Below, in pieces: positions 27,065 to 35,855 of a DNA stretch of 64,000 nucleotides. The DNA comes from Streptomyces sp. NBC_00289 (GTDB lineage: Bacteria > Actinomycetota > Actinomycetes > Streptomycetales > Streptomycetaceae): NCBI RefSeq assembly GCF_041435115.1, contig NZ_CP108046.1, positions 2,046,001-2,110,000 on the forward strand, read 5' to 3'. Position 1 is the first letter of the stretch. Every line of letters begins with the position of its first letter. The notes below the pieces were generated by a model. That model saw only the letters and a list, made by a program, of their open reading frames with translations, was not told the origin of the DNA and did not search any database. The translations under genes were made by a program, and so were the position numbers.

Positions 27065-28489
27065 TCAGCCCAGCACCTCTTCGATCGGGGCGTCGGCGTC
27101 CACGTAGCGCACGAGCTTGCGGTTCGCGAATTCCACGATGCCCACGTCGCCGAGTTCGCGCCCGTAGCCGGAGCGCTTGATGCCGCCGAAGGGCAACTCC
27201 GGTCGGGACGCGGTCGGGTGGTTGATCCACACCATGCCCGCCTCCAGCCGGTCCGCGACCCCGCGAGCACGTTCCGGGTCGGCGGCGAAGACCGCGCCTC
27301 CCAGGCCGTAGGGGGAGGTGTTGGCCAATGCCACGGCCTCGTCCTCGTCGGCGACCCGGTAGACCGTGGCGACGGGGCCGAAGAGCTCTTCCTGGTAGGC
27401 CCGCATGTCCGGTGTGACGTCGGCGAGGACGGTCGGCTCGACGAAGGCGCCCGGCAGGTCGGGCCGCCCGCCGCCCAGCACCACCGTGGCTCCCTTGTCC
27501 ACCGCGTCACGGACCTGCTCCATCAGGAGTTCGGCCGCGGCCTCGGAGGACAACGGGCCGAGCGTGGTGGCGGGGTCGGCCGGATCTCCCGGTTGCACCT
27601 CGCTCATCCGGTCACGCAGCCCGGTGAGGAAGGCGTCGTAGACGTCGGCAAGGACGATGAAACGCTTGGCCGCCACGCAGCACTGCCCGGTGTTGCCCAT
27701 CCGGCCGAGGAACGCGGCGTACACGGTGCGCTCGAGGTGATGACCGTCCAGCACGACGAAGGGATCACTGCCGCCCAGCTCGAGGACGGACTTCTTGACG
27801 TTGCGGCCGGCGATCTCGCCCAGGCTCACACCCGCCCGCTCGCTGCCGGTAAGTGACGCTCCCTGCACACGGGAGTCATCGATGATCTTCCGGACATCCT
27901 TGCCCCGCACGAAGAGATTGGTATAGACCCCGGCCGGCGCACCCGCATCCGTGAACAGCTGCTCGAGTGCCAGTGCCGACTGGGGGCAACTGCTCGCGTG
28001 CTTGAGCAGGATCGTGTTGCCGAGGACGAGGTTCGGACCCGCGAACCGGACCACCTGGTACAGCGGGAAATTCCAGGGCATCACACCGAGAAGGACGCCG
28101 AGCGGCTCGTTCGCCAGCACGGCCGTGCCGTCGGGCACCGGCAGGGGTCGCTCTTCCAGCAGCTCGGGGCCGTGCTCTCCGTAGTAGGCGAGGATGTCGG
28201 CCGCGAGGTCGACCTCCGCACGGCTCGAGTCGATCAGCTTGCCGACCTCCAGGGTCAGCAACCCCGCCAGTTCCTCCTTGCGCTCCCGCATGAGCCGGCC
28301 GGCGCGTCGCACGAGGGCCCCACGGTCGGCCGTCGACCGGGCACGCCAGTCCGGAAAGCTGCGGTGCGCCGCTTCGATCGCGCGCCCCACGTCCTCCGCG
28401 CTCAACGCCGGGAACTCCCGAACCCTTTCACCGGTGTACGGATTGACCGTGGCGATAGGGCTTCCCTGGGCAGTGACATTGGCGTCCAT
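27065..28489 (-). CDS. Aldehyde dehydrogenase (succinate-semialdehyde dehydrogenase-like)
   Basis: A 474-residue NAD(P)-dependent aldehyde dehydrogenase, closest in layout to the short GabD1 type. [18 protein letters not shown] marks the cofactor site, [10 protein letters not shown] holds the catalytic Glu, and [12 protein letters not shown] holds the catalytic Cys. [21 protein letters not shown] completes the fold. ATG 28489 has GGGAGG four bases upstream, so the longer frame from 28582 is not needed. It could oxidise succinate semialdehyde in a GABA shunt; no gabT is adjacent, so the substrate is unproven. Confidence 0.93.
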   Translation of the reverse strand: MDANVTAQGSPIATVNPYTGERVREFPALSAEDVGRAIEAAHRSFPDWRARSTADRGALVRRAGRLMRERKEELAGLLTLEVGKLIDSSRAEVDLAADILAYYGEHGPELLEERPLPVPDGTAVLANEPLGVLLGVMPWNFPLYQVVRFAGPNLVLGNTILLKHASSCPQSALALEQLFTDAGAPAGVYTNLFVRGKDVRKIIDDSRVQGASLTGSERAGVSLGEIAGRNVKKSVLELGGSDPFVVLDGHHLERTVYAAFLGRMGNTGQCCVAAKRFIVLADVYDAFLTGLRDRMSEVQPGDPADPATTLGPLSSEAAAELLMEQVRDAVDKGATVVLGGGRPDLPGAFVEPTVLADVTPDMRAYQEELFGPVATVYRVADEDEAVALANTSPYGLGGAVFAADPERARGVADRLEAGMVWINHPTASRPELPFGGIKRSGYGRELGDVGIVEFANRKLVRYVDADAPIEEVLG

Positions 28490-28587
28490 GGCGCCTCCCT
28501 GGGGTCGGGGCACCTCGGGTTTCCACGCCCGGCCCCGCTCACACCTGCTGATGTCTTTGCCGTGGTTCCGCAGACGCCACACCGGCG

Positions 28588-28800
28588 GTGGGACCGATCG
28601 GCGTCACCGAAGGCGGCAACCTCGTCCGGTCCCTCATCGCCATCGTGGCGGGCACCGTGATCGGCACCTTCTTCATGGCCTTCTGCTTACGCCGGATTCA
28701 ACGTCCCCAACAGCGTCCTGGCCGGCGAGGCCCCGCACACCACGGTGCACGGAGGCGTCAAGCTGTGGGTGGTCGTGGTCACCGCCGTCCGTGCGCGGGC
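28588..28800 (+). pseudogene. Possible fragment of a frameshifted membrane protein
   Basis: A GTG-started frame gives LVRSLIAIVAGTVIGTFFMA, a good transmembrane helix, then turns into Arg/Gln-rich sequence. A different frame just after 28685 continues YAGFNVPNSVLAGEAPHTT and VKLWVVVVTAV, again protein-like. This looks like the remains of an integral membrane protein broken by a frameshift. It is too short to assign a family. It is the only content of the gap before the DUF2267 gene. Confidence 0.3.
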
Positions 28801-28870
28801 CGGGTCGGCGTGGCAGGCTGGCAGGGGGCCGCACCGTTCGTCGCAACACAGCAGCGAAGGAGGAGGCCGC

Positions 28871-29251
28871 ATGGATGAGCAGGAATTCGTCCGGACCGTC
28901 GCCGAGCGCACCGGACTGAGCAAGCAGGAGGCGGCGGACCTGACCTGGGCCACGCTCGAGACGCTGGCCCACAGGCTGAGCCGGGGGGAGGCCAGGGACC
29001 TGATCACCGAACTCCCCAAGGGCCTCGCGGAGGCGGTGCGCCGGGGAACCACGGACCGCATCGAGCGCTTCGGCCACCACGACAGCGTACGGCGCGTGGC
29101 CGAACGCACCATGCTCAAGGAGGAGGAAGTCGACCGGGGTGTGCGGACCGTACTGGCCGTGCTCCGGGAGGCGATCAGCGAGAAGGAGTTCAACGACCTG
29201 ATGTCGCAGCTCGGAACGGACTTCTCCCAGGCCCTCGAATCCGCCGGGTGA
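28871..29251 (+). CDS. DUF2267 domain protein
   Basis: A 126-residue helical protein of the DUF2267 family. The pattern EFVRTVAERTGLSKQEAADL, LETLAHRLSRGEARDLITELP and a second similar repeat (FNDLMSQLGTDF) is typical. No membrane segment or catalytic motif is present. Family members are common in actinobacteria and often lie in stress-related contexts; their role is not established. ATG 28871 has a strong GGAGGAGG SD. Confidence 0.88.
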   Translation: MDEQEFVRTVAERTGLSKQEAADLTWATLETLAHRLSRGEARDLITELPKGLAEAVRRGTTDRIERFGHHDSVRRVAERTMLKEEEVDRGVRTVLAVLREAISEKEFNDLMSQLGTDFSQALESAG

Positions 29252-29650
29252 CCCCGGAGCCCGCCGCCGCCCCCGTCCCGCGACAGCGGCCCGGACCCTG
29301 CGTGTGCGCGCCGGGGACGGACGGCACGGTGGGTGACACCCGCGGACCACTGGTCCCTCGCTGCCGCTGAACAGGCCTGCCCTCCGTCCTGTCGGGCATC
29401 GCCCTGCGGCACTTCGCCCGTGCCGACCGCGATGATCGGCTTCGCGGCGGTCCTCTCCCGCGGCGTCGTTGTGTCCGGAGCCGTCGCGTTGCGCGACCGC
29501 GCACCCGGTCCCGGCGCGCTCTCGGCGCGGTCCGCTCGCCCCTCCCGACCTCCCTTGCGGCGCATGCGACACCGGTTGCCTGGAAGGCGCGGACCTGGGC
29601 ACTCGGTGCGGGTGCGCGTGACACGGATCCGCGGCGGACGGAGGCCCGAG
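29252..29650. other. Intergenic region, nothing recognised
   Basis: About 400 bp between the DUF2267 and aldo/keto reductase genes. Open frames on both strands are Arg/Pro-rich and have no SD or family motif. I saw no strong hairpin. Confidence 0.5.
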
Positions 29651-30496
29651 ATGTCTGCGGAATCGGCCAGAACGATCACACTCCCCTCCGGTGAGGAGAT
29701 CGCGGCGCTCGGGCAGGGCACCTGGTACCTGGGCGAGGACCCGGCCCGGCGTGAACAGGAGATCGCCGCGCTGCGGCTGGGCGTGGACCTGGGCATGACC
29801 GTCGTCGACACGGCGGAGATGTACGGCGACGGCGCAGCCGAGGAGCTCGTCGGGGAGGCCCTCCGGGGACGCCGGGAGGAGGTCTTCCTCGTCAGCAAGG
29901 TGCTGCCCGGCCACGCCGACCGGAAAGGCACTGTCGCCGCCTGCGAGGGCAGTCTGCGGCGGCTCCGGGCGGAACGGCTGGACCTCTACCTGCTGCACTG
30001 GCGGGGACGGTGGCCACTCGAGGAGACCTTTGCGGGATTCACCGACCTGATGGAGGCGGAGAAGATCCGTTACTGGGGCGTGAGCAATCTGGACGTCGCC
30101 GACATGGCCGAGCTGACCGCCCTCCCCGGCGGCGACGCCGTGGCCGTCGACCAGGTGCTGTACAACCTCTCCCGGCGCGGCATCGAGTGGGATCTGCTCC
30201 CCTGGTGCCGCGAGGCCGGGGTGGCGGTCATGGCCTACTCCCCGATCGAGCAGGGGCGGCTCCTGAAGGTCGAGGCTCTGAGTGCCGTGGCCAGGTCCCT
30301 CGGAGTCACGCCGACCCAGGTGGCCCTCGCCTGGGTCCTGGAACAGGGGGTGGCCGCGATCCCGCGTTCCGGATCACCCGACCACGTTCGGGAGAACCGC
30401 GGCGCAGTGGACCTCCACCTTCCCGCCGAGGCGCTCGACGCCCTCGACGAGGCGTTCCCGCCGCCCAGCGGGCCCACGCCCCTGGAGATGCTCTGA
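29651..30496 (+). CDS. Aldo/keto reductase
   Basis: A 281-residue NADPH-dependent (beta/alpha)8-barrel reductase. It has the AKR opening ITLPSGEEIAALGQGTWYLG, the catalytic Asp-Tyr pair in VVDTAEMYGDGAAEELVGEAL, the catalytic Lys in FLVSKVLPGHA and the catalytic His in DLYLLHWRG. It ends with the NADP-site motif AAIPRSGSPDHVRENRGA. ATG 29651 has GGAGG six bases upstream, so the longer frame from 29333 is not real. It is followed after 13 bp by an FMN reductase gene, suggesting a two-gene redox operon. Confidence 0.93.
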   Translation: MSAESARTITLPSGEEIAALGQGTWYLGEDPARREQEIAALRLGVDLGMTVVDTAEMYGDGAAEELVGEALRGRREEVFLVSKVLPGHADRKGTVAACEGSLRRLRAERLDLYLLHWRGRWPLEETFAGFTDLMEAEKIRYWGVSNLDVADMAELTALPGGDAVAVDQVLYNLSRRGIEWDLLPWCREAGVAVMAYSPIEQGRLLKVEALSAVARSLGVTPTQVALAWVLEQGVAAIPRSGSPDHVRENRGAVDLHLPAEALDALDEAFPPPSGPTPLEML

Positions 30497-30509
30497 AGGA
30501 GTTGACGGG

Positions 30510-31121
30510 ATGGCGCACCCCCCGCTCGTCGTCGGAATGGGGGGTTCGCTGCGCACCCCGTCGACCAGCCTCACCGCGCTGTGTGCGGCGGTCGAGGGGG
30601 CGGCCGGGGCGGGCGCAGACACCCAGGTGCTCGACCTCAAGCGGCTGGACCTTCCGTTCTACACCTCCGCGCACGGGATCCCTCCGTCCGCCCGCCGGCT
30701 TGCGGACACCGTTCAGGCCGCCGACGCCCTGCTGTGGAGCAGCCCGACGTACCACGGGTCGGTCAGCGGCGCGTTCAAGAACGCGGTGGACTGGCTCGCC
30801 CTCCTGGCCGACCACGACCCGCCCTACCTGAGCAACAAACCCGTGGGGATGCTGACGACGGCCGGTGGAGTGCAGGGCCTGCAGGCGATCAACGCGATGG
30901 AGTTCATCGTCCGGTCGCTGCGCGGCTGGGCCGTGCCGCTGGTGTTCGCGGTCGCGCGGTCCTCCCGGGTCTTCGATGGCGACGGACGCCTCACCGACCA
31001 GGCGGTCGCGGACCAATTGCGCGGCCTCGGCGCAGAGGTGACCAGAGCGGCCCTGCAGTTCCGGGCGGAGGGCACGTGCGACTACGCGCAGGAGCGGCCG
31101 TCCTGGCCCGCCCTGGACTGA
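30510..31121 (+). CDS. NAD(P)H-dependent FMN reductase-like flavoprotein
   Basis: A 203-residue flavodoxin-like reductase (SsuE/ArsH/WrbA-related NADPH-dependent FMN reductase superfamily). The phosphate loop GMGGSLRTPSTSLTAL and the flavin loop SPTYHGSVSGAFKNAVDWL are diagnostic. PVGMLTTAGGVQGLQAINAME follows. ATG 30510 has GAAGGAG eight bases upstream. It is probably cotranscribed with the aldo/keto reductase. It could in principle supply reduced FMN to the flavin monooxygenases 20 kb away, but nothing in the sequence links them. Confidence 0.9.
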   Translation: MAHPPLVVGMGGSLRTPSTSLTALCAAVEGAAGAGADTQVLDLKRLDLPFYTSAHGIPPSARRLADTVQAADALLWSSPTYHGSVSGAFKNAVDWLALLADHDPPYLSNKPVGMLTTAGGVQGLQAINAMEFIVRSLRGWAVPLVFAVARSSRVFDGDGRLTDQAVADQLRGLGAEVTRAALQFRAEGTCDYAQERPSWPALD

Positions 31122-31531
31122 GCCCGGCCCTGCCACACAGCGGCGACCGGGGTTTCGTCCTTCCTCAGGGCCCGGTCCGCCCCACGGACCGGTGCTCCCC
31201 GCGTGCCCGGAGCGCCCGGGGCGGGAAGTGCGGCAGCACGTGCTCCGCCAGTTCGTCGATCACTTCGGCGGACCGACCGTACGTCCTGCCTGCCGCAGCT
31301 ACTGACTCGGATACGACGATCAAGGCTCTGACCTGCGCCGCCCCGCGCGACGGCCTCTGCAGCCCCACCGCTCCGGCCGCGACGATCTCCTCCGGCCGTA
31401 CGGCCACCTCGCCGTCCCGGCCCGGGGCCGGCGGGCTGTCGGCCTCCACCGCGGACCGTGCACCCCGTCTTCACCGCGGCGACGCCGACGCCGACGGCAG
31501 GTGGCTGCCCTGCCGACGTCGGCCCGCCCCA
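31122..31531. other. Intergenic region, one doubtful minus-strand frame
   Basis: Between the convergent FMN reductase and ABC exporter genes. A minus-strand GTG frame (31449-31165, 94 codons) contains the plausible helix AAQVRALIVVSESVAAAG, but it has no SD and no family likeness. I do not call it a gene. Confidence 0.4.
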
Positions 31532-31627
31532 GGGACGGTCGCCCTCCACGGCAGCCGGCCGGGGCCGCGGCATCCGCCCGGGGGACGGCCGCCCTCCACG
31601 TCAGCCGGCCGGGGCCGCGGCGTCCGC
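31532..31627. repeat. 46-bp tandem duplication spanning the 3' end of the ABC exporter gene
   Basis: Copy one is 31532-31577 and copy two is 31582-31627, period 50 bp. They share CAGCCGGCCGGGGCCGCGGC and the flanking GGGACGG-CGCCCTCCACG, with three mismatches. Copy two holds the last eight codons and the stop of the exporter gene; copy one lies beyond the stop. One mismatch changes the stop codon itself (GGCTGA versus GGCTGC). Confidence 0.8.
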
Positions 31628-33571
31628 GACGGCGCCCGGCAGCACGCCCGGCGCCACGCTCGGCAGGACCGCCTCCACCCCCGTCCGCGTCACGTCCGTC
31701 ACCTCGCCCCGCCGCTGATCGAACTGGGTGCGGTACAGCTCGGCGTACCGGCCGTCCGCCGCGAGCAGGTCGTCGTGGGTGCCGCGTTCCACGATCCGGC
31801 CGGCCTCCACCACCAGGATCAGGTCGGCCGTCCGCACCGTGGACAGCCGGTGGGCGATCACGACCGCCGTCCTGCCCTCCAGCGCCTCGGCGAGCGCCTC
31901 CTGGACGGCGGCCTCCGAGGTGTTGTCCAGGTGGGCGGTGGCCTCGTCGAGGATGACGACGCGCTGGCGGGCCAGCAGCAGCCGGGCGATGGTCATGCGC
32001 TGGCGCTCGCCGCCGGACAGCCGGTAGCCGCGTTCGCCGACCACCGTGTCGAGGCCGTCGGGCAGGGACCGTACGAGATCGTCGAGGCGGGAGCGGCGCA
32101 GGGCGTCCCACAGCTCGTCCTCGGTGGCCGCGGGGCGGGCCAGCAGGAGGTTGGCGCGGACCGAGTCGTGGAAGAGGTGCCCGTCCTGGGTGACCATGCC
32201 GAGGGTGCCGCGCAGCGAGTCCGCGGTCAGCTCACGGACGTCGACGCCGCCCACGCGGACCGCACCTTCGTCGACGTCGTACAGGCGCGGCAGGAGTTGC
32301 GCGATCGTCGACTTGCCCGCGCCGGAGGAGCCGACCAGGGCGACGGTCCGGCCCGGTTCGGCGCGGAAGGAGACGCCGTGCAGGACCTCGGTGCCGCCCC
32401 GGGTGTCGAGGGAGGCCACCTCCTCGAGGGAGGCCAGAGAGACCTTGTCGGCGGACGGGTAGGCGAAGCGGACGTTGTCGAACTCGACGGCGACCGGTCC
32501 GTCGGGGACCGCGCGGGCGTCCGGCCGCTCCTCGATCAGCGGCTTGAGGTCGAGTACCTCGAAGACCCGCTCGAAGCTGACGAGGGCGCTCATCACCTCG
32601 ACCCGGGCTCCGGCCAGCGCGGTGAGCGGCGCGTACATGCGGGTCAGCAGCAGCGCCAGGGAGACGACGGCGCCCGGCTCCAGGGTGCCGCGCAGGGCGA
32701 ACCAGCCGCCGAGGCCGTAGACGAGGGCGAGGGCGAGGGCCGAGACGAGGGTCAGGGAGGTGATGAAGGCGGACTGGGCCGTCGCTGTGCGGACGCCGAT
32801 GTCCCGGACCCTGCGGGCGCGGGCGGCGAACTCCTCGGACTCCTCCTCGGGCCGGCCGAAGAGTTTGATCAGGGTGGCGCCGGGCGCCGAGAAGCGCTCG
32901 GTCATCCGGGTGCCCATGGACGCGTTGAGTGTGGCCGCCTCGCGCTGCATACGGGCCATTCGGCTGCCCATGCGCCGGGCCGGCACCACGAACACCGGGA
33001 GGAGGGCCAGCGCGAGCAGGGTGATCTGCCAGGACAGGGTGAGCATCACGGCGAGCGTGAGCACCAGCGTGACCAGGTTGCTGACCACTCCGGACAGGGT
33101 GTTGCTGAAGGCGCGCTGGGCGCCGATGACGTCGTTGTTGAGTCGGGAGACGAGCGCTCCCGTACGAGTGCGTGTGAAGAACGCGACCGGCATGCGCTGG
33201 ACATGATCGAACACGGCTGTGCGCAGATCGACGATGAGGCCCTCCCCGAGGGTCGCCGACAGCCGGCGGCCGAGGATGCCGAGCGCCGCCTCCGCGACCG
33301 CGATCAGCGCGATGAGCAGGGCCAGGCGTACGACGGTGTCCTCGTCTCCGCCGGACACGATCGCGTCCACGACTCGTCCGGCCAGCACGGGGGTGGCGAC
33401 GGCGAGCAGCGCGGTCACGACCCCGAGCAGGACGAACTGGGCGATGCGGACGCGGTGCGGACGGGCGAACGCGCCGATGCGGCGCAGCGTGGCGCGGGCG
33501 AAGGGGCGGCGCTCCTGCTCGGCGTTCATGACACTGTGCAGCTGTGTCCAGGCTGTGGTCTCCATGCTCAT
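31601..33571 (-). CDS. ABC exporter, fused membrane and ATPase domains, behind a SoxR-type promoter
   Basis: A 656-residue half-transporter of the multidrug/lipid exporter class. Six transmembrane helices occupy about residues 40-330. The ATPase follows, with Walker A GSSGAGKST, Q-loop VTQDGHLF, signature YRLSGGERQR, Walker B VVILDEATAHLD and the H-loop AHRLS. The C-terminus is Ala/Pro/Val-rich. The start ATG 33571 has no SD and lies at the predicted transcription start of the promoter at 33579-33609, so translation is probably leaderless. The S. coelicolor SoxR regulon includes an ABC transporter (SCO7008/EcaD, from memory), which this resembles in context. It probably exports a redox-active or toxic compound. 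Confidence 0.93.
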   Translation of the reverse strand: MSMETTAWTQLHSVMNAEQERRPFARATLRRIGAFARPHRVRIAQFVLLGVVTALLAVATPVLAGRVVDAIVSGGDEDTVVRLALLIALIAVAEAALGILGRRLSATLGEGLIVDLRTAVFDHVQRMPVAFFTRTRTGALVSRLNNDVIGAQRAFSNTLSGVVSNLVTLVLTLAVMLTLSWQITLLALALLPVFVVPARRMGSRMARMQREAATLNASMGTRMTERFSAPGATLIKLFGRPEEESEEFAARARRVRDIGVRTATAQSAFITSLTLVSALALALVYGLGGWFALRGTLEPGAVVSLALLLTRMYAPLTALAGARVEVMSALVSFERVFEVLDLKPLIEERPDARAVPDGPVAVEFDNVRFAYPSADKVSLASLEEVASLDTRGGTEVLHGVSFRAEPGRTVALVGSSGAGKSTIAQLLPRLYDVDEGAVRVGGVDVRELTADSLRGTLGMVTQDGHLFHDSVRANLLLARPAATEDELWDALRRSRLDDLVRSLPDGLDTVVGERGYRLSGGERQRMTIARLLLARQRVVILDEATAHLDNTSEAAVQEALAEALEGRTAVVIAHRLSTVRTADLILVVEAGRIVERGTHDDLLAADGRYAELYRTQFDQRRGEVTDVTRTGVEAVLPSVAPGVLPGAVADAAAPAG

Positions 33572-33578
33572 GGAAGAG

Positions 33579-33609
33579 AACCTAGGACCTCAAGCATCGT
33601 TGAGGTCAA
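33579..33609 (-). promoter_or_regulatory. SoxR-type operator inside a 19-bp-spaced promoter
   Basis: GACCTCAA-N6-TTGAGGTC (33586-33607) is a perfect 8-bp inverted repeat matching the SoxR box core CCTCAA...TTGAGG. On the minus strand it lies exactly between a TTGACC -35 (33609-33604) and a TAGGTT -10 (33584-33579). The 19-base spacer is the overlong spacing typical of MerR-family-activated promoters. The expected transcription start coincides with the exporter ATG. Confidence 0.85.
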
Positions 33610-33715
33610 TGGTTCGACGACACCCGCCCCGCCGACCCGCTCTGTGCGCCTCCCGATCCGCTCCGTGCCCCTCCGCCCGCCCGCCCCGCCCTGCGTCCCC
33701 CGCGCGAAGGACCCG

Positions 33716-34771
33716 ATGACCGTACGTAATGCTCTGTCTCCGTTTCCGCAACCCGCTGTTGGCGCGGTGCCGGAACCCTCTCCCGGTGTGACTGCGGTTC
33801 AGCTGCCCGAGCTTCCGGATCTGCCGGGGAAACGGTTCCCACGGCGCGTCCCGGTCCGCCAGATCCTGTGTCTGGTACCGCTTCTGCTCGTCACCGTCGT
33901 CGCGGTGCGGCACCGGTCGGTCCTCGCCGAGGGCTTCGGTCAGCTGCGGACGGCCGAGTGGCCGTGGCTGCTGGTCGCGGTCGGTGCGACCTGTCTGACC
34001 TGGGTCGCCGCCGCCTTCACCCGGCAGGGTGCCGTCGTCGAGCGGCTGCCCAGACGGCGGCTGCTGGCCACGCAGTTCGCGGCGGGCGCCGCCAACCACC
34101 TGCTGCCCACGGGGCTCGGCGCGAGCGCGGTCAACCTGCGGTTCATGACCGTGTGCGGGGTCCCGCTGGCCCGCTCCTCCGCCGCCCTCGCCCTGTACCT
34201 GCTGGCGGAGGCGGTCGGCCGGCTCGGCCTGCTGGCCGCGCTGCTCGTCGCGTTCCCCGACGCGCTGCGCCTCGGCACCCTCCTGCCCCACGGCGCGGTC
34301 GGCCCGCTGTTCGCCGCCGTCGGCGCGGTGCTCGTCGTGGCGGCGGGGGTGCTCGTCTTCGTACGACGGCTGCGCACCGCCGTGTGCTCCTTCCTGCGCA
34401 CGGCACTGGGCGAGGCACGCTCGGTGCACGCCCGCCCGGCCCGCGCGCTCGCCCTGTGGGGTGGCTCGCTCGCCTTCCCCGCACTCCAGGCGACCGGTCT
34501 GGCCGCGGTGGGGCTGGCGTTGGGGCTTCCGGTGCCGCCCGTGCACATGGCCCTCGCGTACCTCGCGGCGACGGTCGCCGTCGCGCTGGTGCCCACTCCG
34601 GGCGGTATCGGCTCGGTCGAGGCGGCGCTGATCATCGCGCTGGTCGCCGCGGGCGGTCCGGCGGCCGTCGCCACCGCGGTGGTCCTGGCCTACCGGATCA
34701 TCACGGTCTGGCTGCCGCTGCTGCCGGGCGCGCTGACGCTCGGCGCCCTGCTGCGCCTGAAGGTCATCTGA
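33716..34771 (+). CDS. Integral membrane protein, YbhN/LPG-synthase-TM (flippase-like) family
   Basis: A 351-residue protein with a proline-rich cytoplasmic N-terminus of about 45 residues and about seven to eight transmembrane helices. Family landmarks are FAAGAANHLLPTGLGASAVNL, LYLLAEAVGRLGLLAALL and the C-terminal VALVPTPGGIGSVEAALI. These match the UPF0104 membrane domain also fused to MprF. It may move or modify a lipid or polyprenyl-linked substrate. ATG 33716 has GAAGG five bases upstream. It is divergent from the SoxR-type exporter promoter. Confidence 0.85.
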   Translation: MTVRNALSPFPQPAVGAVPEPSPGVTAVQLPELPDLPGKRFPRRVPVRQILCLVPLLLVTVVAVRHRSVLAEGFGQLRTAEWPWLLVAVGATCLTWVAAAFTRQGAVVERLPRRRLLATQFAAGAANHLLPTGLGASAVNLRFMTVCGVPLARSSAALALYLLAEAVGRLGLLAALLVAFPDALRLGTLLPHGAVGPLFAAVGAVLVVAAGVLVFVRRLRTAVCSFLRTALGEARSVHARPARALALWGGSLAFPALQATGLAAVGLALGLPVPPVHMALAYLAATVAVALVPTPGGIGSVEAALIIALVAAGGPAAVATAVVLAYRIITVWLPLLPGALTLGALLRLKVI

Positions 34772-34857
34772 GCGTCGGCAGGAGCGCGCCACGAGTCCGG
34801 TACGCGGTGACCGGGGAGTAACGTGCGGTCCGTTTCCGTCGCGAGGAGGGTTCCTTC

Positions 34858-35622
34858 ATGCCGGTGCGCAGCGAGCGTCAGGGTCACGTCACCACGGTCG
34901 TCCTCTCCCGCCCCGCCGCCAGGAACGCGGTGGACGGCCCGACGGCAGCCGAACTGACCGCCTCCTTCCGGGAGTTCGAGGCCGACGAAAACGCCCGGGT
35001 GGCGGTGCTGTGGGGTGCGGGCGGCACCTTCTGCGCGGGCGCGGATCTCAAGGCGATCGGCACCGAGCGCGGCAACCGGATCACCGAGGACGGCGACGGC
35101 CCGATGGGGCCGACCCGGCTGCGGCTGTCGAAGCCCGTGATCGCCGCCGTCGCCGGGCACGCCGTGGCCGGGGGCCTGGAGCTGGCACTCTGGTGCGACC
35201 TGCGGGTGGCGGAGGAGGACGCCGTCTTCGGGGTGTTCTGCCGCCGCTGGGGCGTCCCGCTCATCGACGGCGGCACGGTACGGCTGCCCCGGCTGATCGG
35301 CACGAGCCGCGCGCTGGACATGATCCTCACCGGACGTCCGGTGCCGGCCCGTGAGGCCCACGAGATGGGGCTCGCCAACCGCGTCGTCGCCACCGGCACC
35401 GCCCGCGCCGCGGCCGAGGAACTGGCCGCCGGCATCGCCCGCTTCCCCCAGGCCTGTCTGCGCGGCGACCGGGCCTCCGTCCTCGATCAGGAGGGACTGG
35501 CGGAGGAGACGGCGATGCGGGGCGAACTCCGGTACGGGCTGGGAGTGTTGGCCGAGGGCATGGCGGGGGCTGCACGGTTCGCCTCGGGCGCGGGGCGGCA
35601 CGGGGCGTTCGGGGACGACTGA
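34858..35622 (+). CDS. Enoyl-CoA hydratase/isomerase (crotonase) family protein
   Basis: A 254-residue crotonase. The first oxyanion-hole segment is GTFCAGADLKAIG and the second is VAGHAVAGGLELALWCDLRVAEE. GVFCRRWGVPLIDGGTVRLPRLIG carries the conserved glycines; the position of the second catalytic Glu in classical hydratases is not clearly retained, so isomerase or hydrolase activity is equally possible. ATG 34858 follows GAGGAGGG. It lies downstream of the YbhN-like gene with 86 bp between them. Confidence 0.9.
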   Translation: MPVRSERQGHVTTVVLSRPAARNAVDGPTAAELTASFREFEADENARVAVLWGAGGTFCAGADLKAIGTERGNRITEDGDGPMGPTRLRLSKPVIAAVAGHAVAGGLELALWCDLRVAEEDAVFGVFCRRWGVPLIDGGTVRLPRLIGTSRALDMILTGRPVPAREAHEMGLANRVVATGTARAAAEELAAGIARFPQACLRGDRASVLDQEGLAEETAMRGELRYGLGVLAEGMAGAARFASGAGRHGAFGDD

Positions 35623-35855
35623 GCCGCGGGACGCGGCTGGTTCACGGCACGGTGACCGAAACCCGCCGCGGACCATCGGGCCTGGTAGGAACACCCGTAC
35701 CGGATACGGCAGGATGAGCGGTCGCGCCGGGCCGCGGCCGTGCGGGCCGGCGCCACACGCACATCCCGTGAACGAGCAGGTGGCAACGTGACGAGTCCTC
35801 ACATCCGGCCGTCGGCGAAGGTTTTCGCCGCTTTTCTTCTCCCCGGAGGTGCCCG

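Noticed and set aside
31165..31449. 94-codon minus-strand gene downstream of the FMN reductase gene
   Set aside because: GTG start without SD, no recognisable family and high Arg/Pro content; treated as intergenic.
30581..34771. Very long plus-strand open frame (about 1,400 codons) across the ABC exporter
   Set aside because: Only its last 351 codons have protein-like sequence and an SD; the rest is the antisense shadow of the exporter gene.
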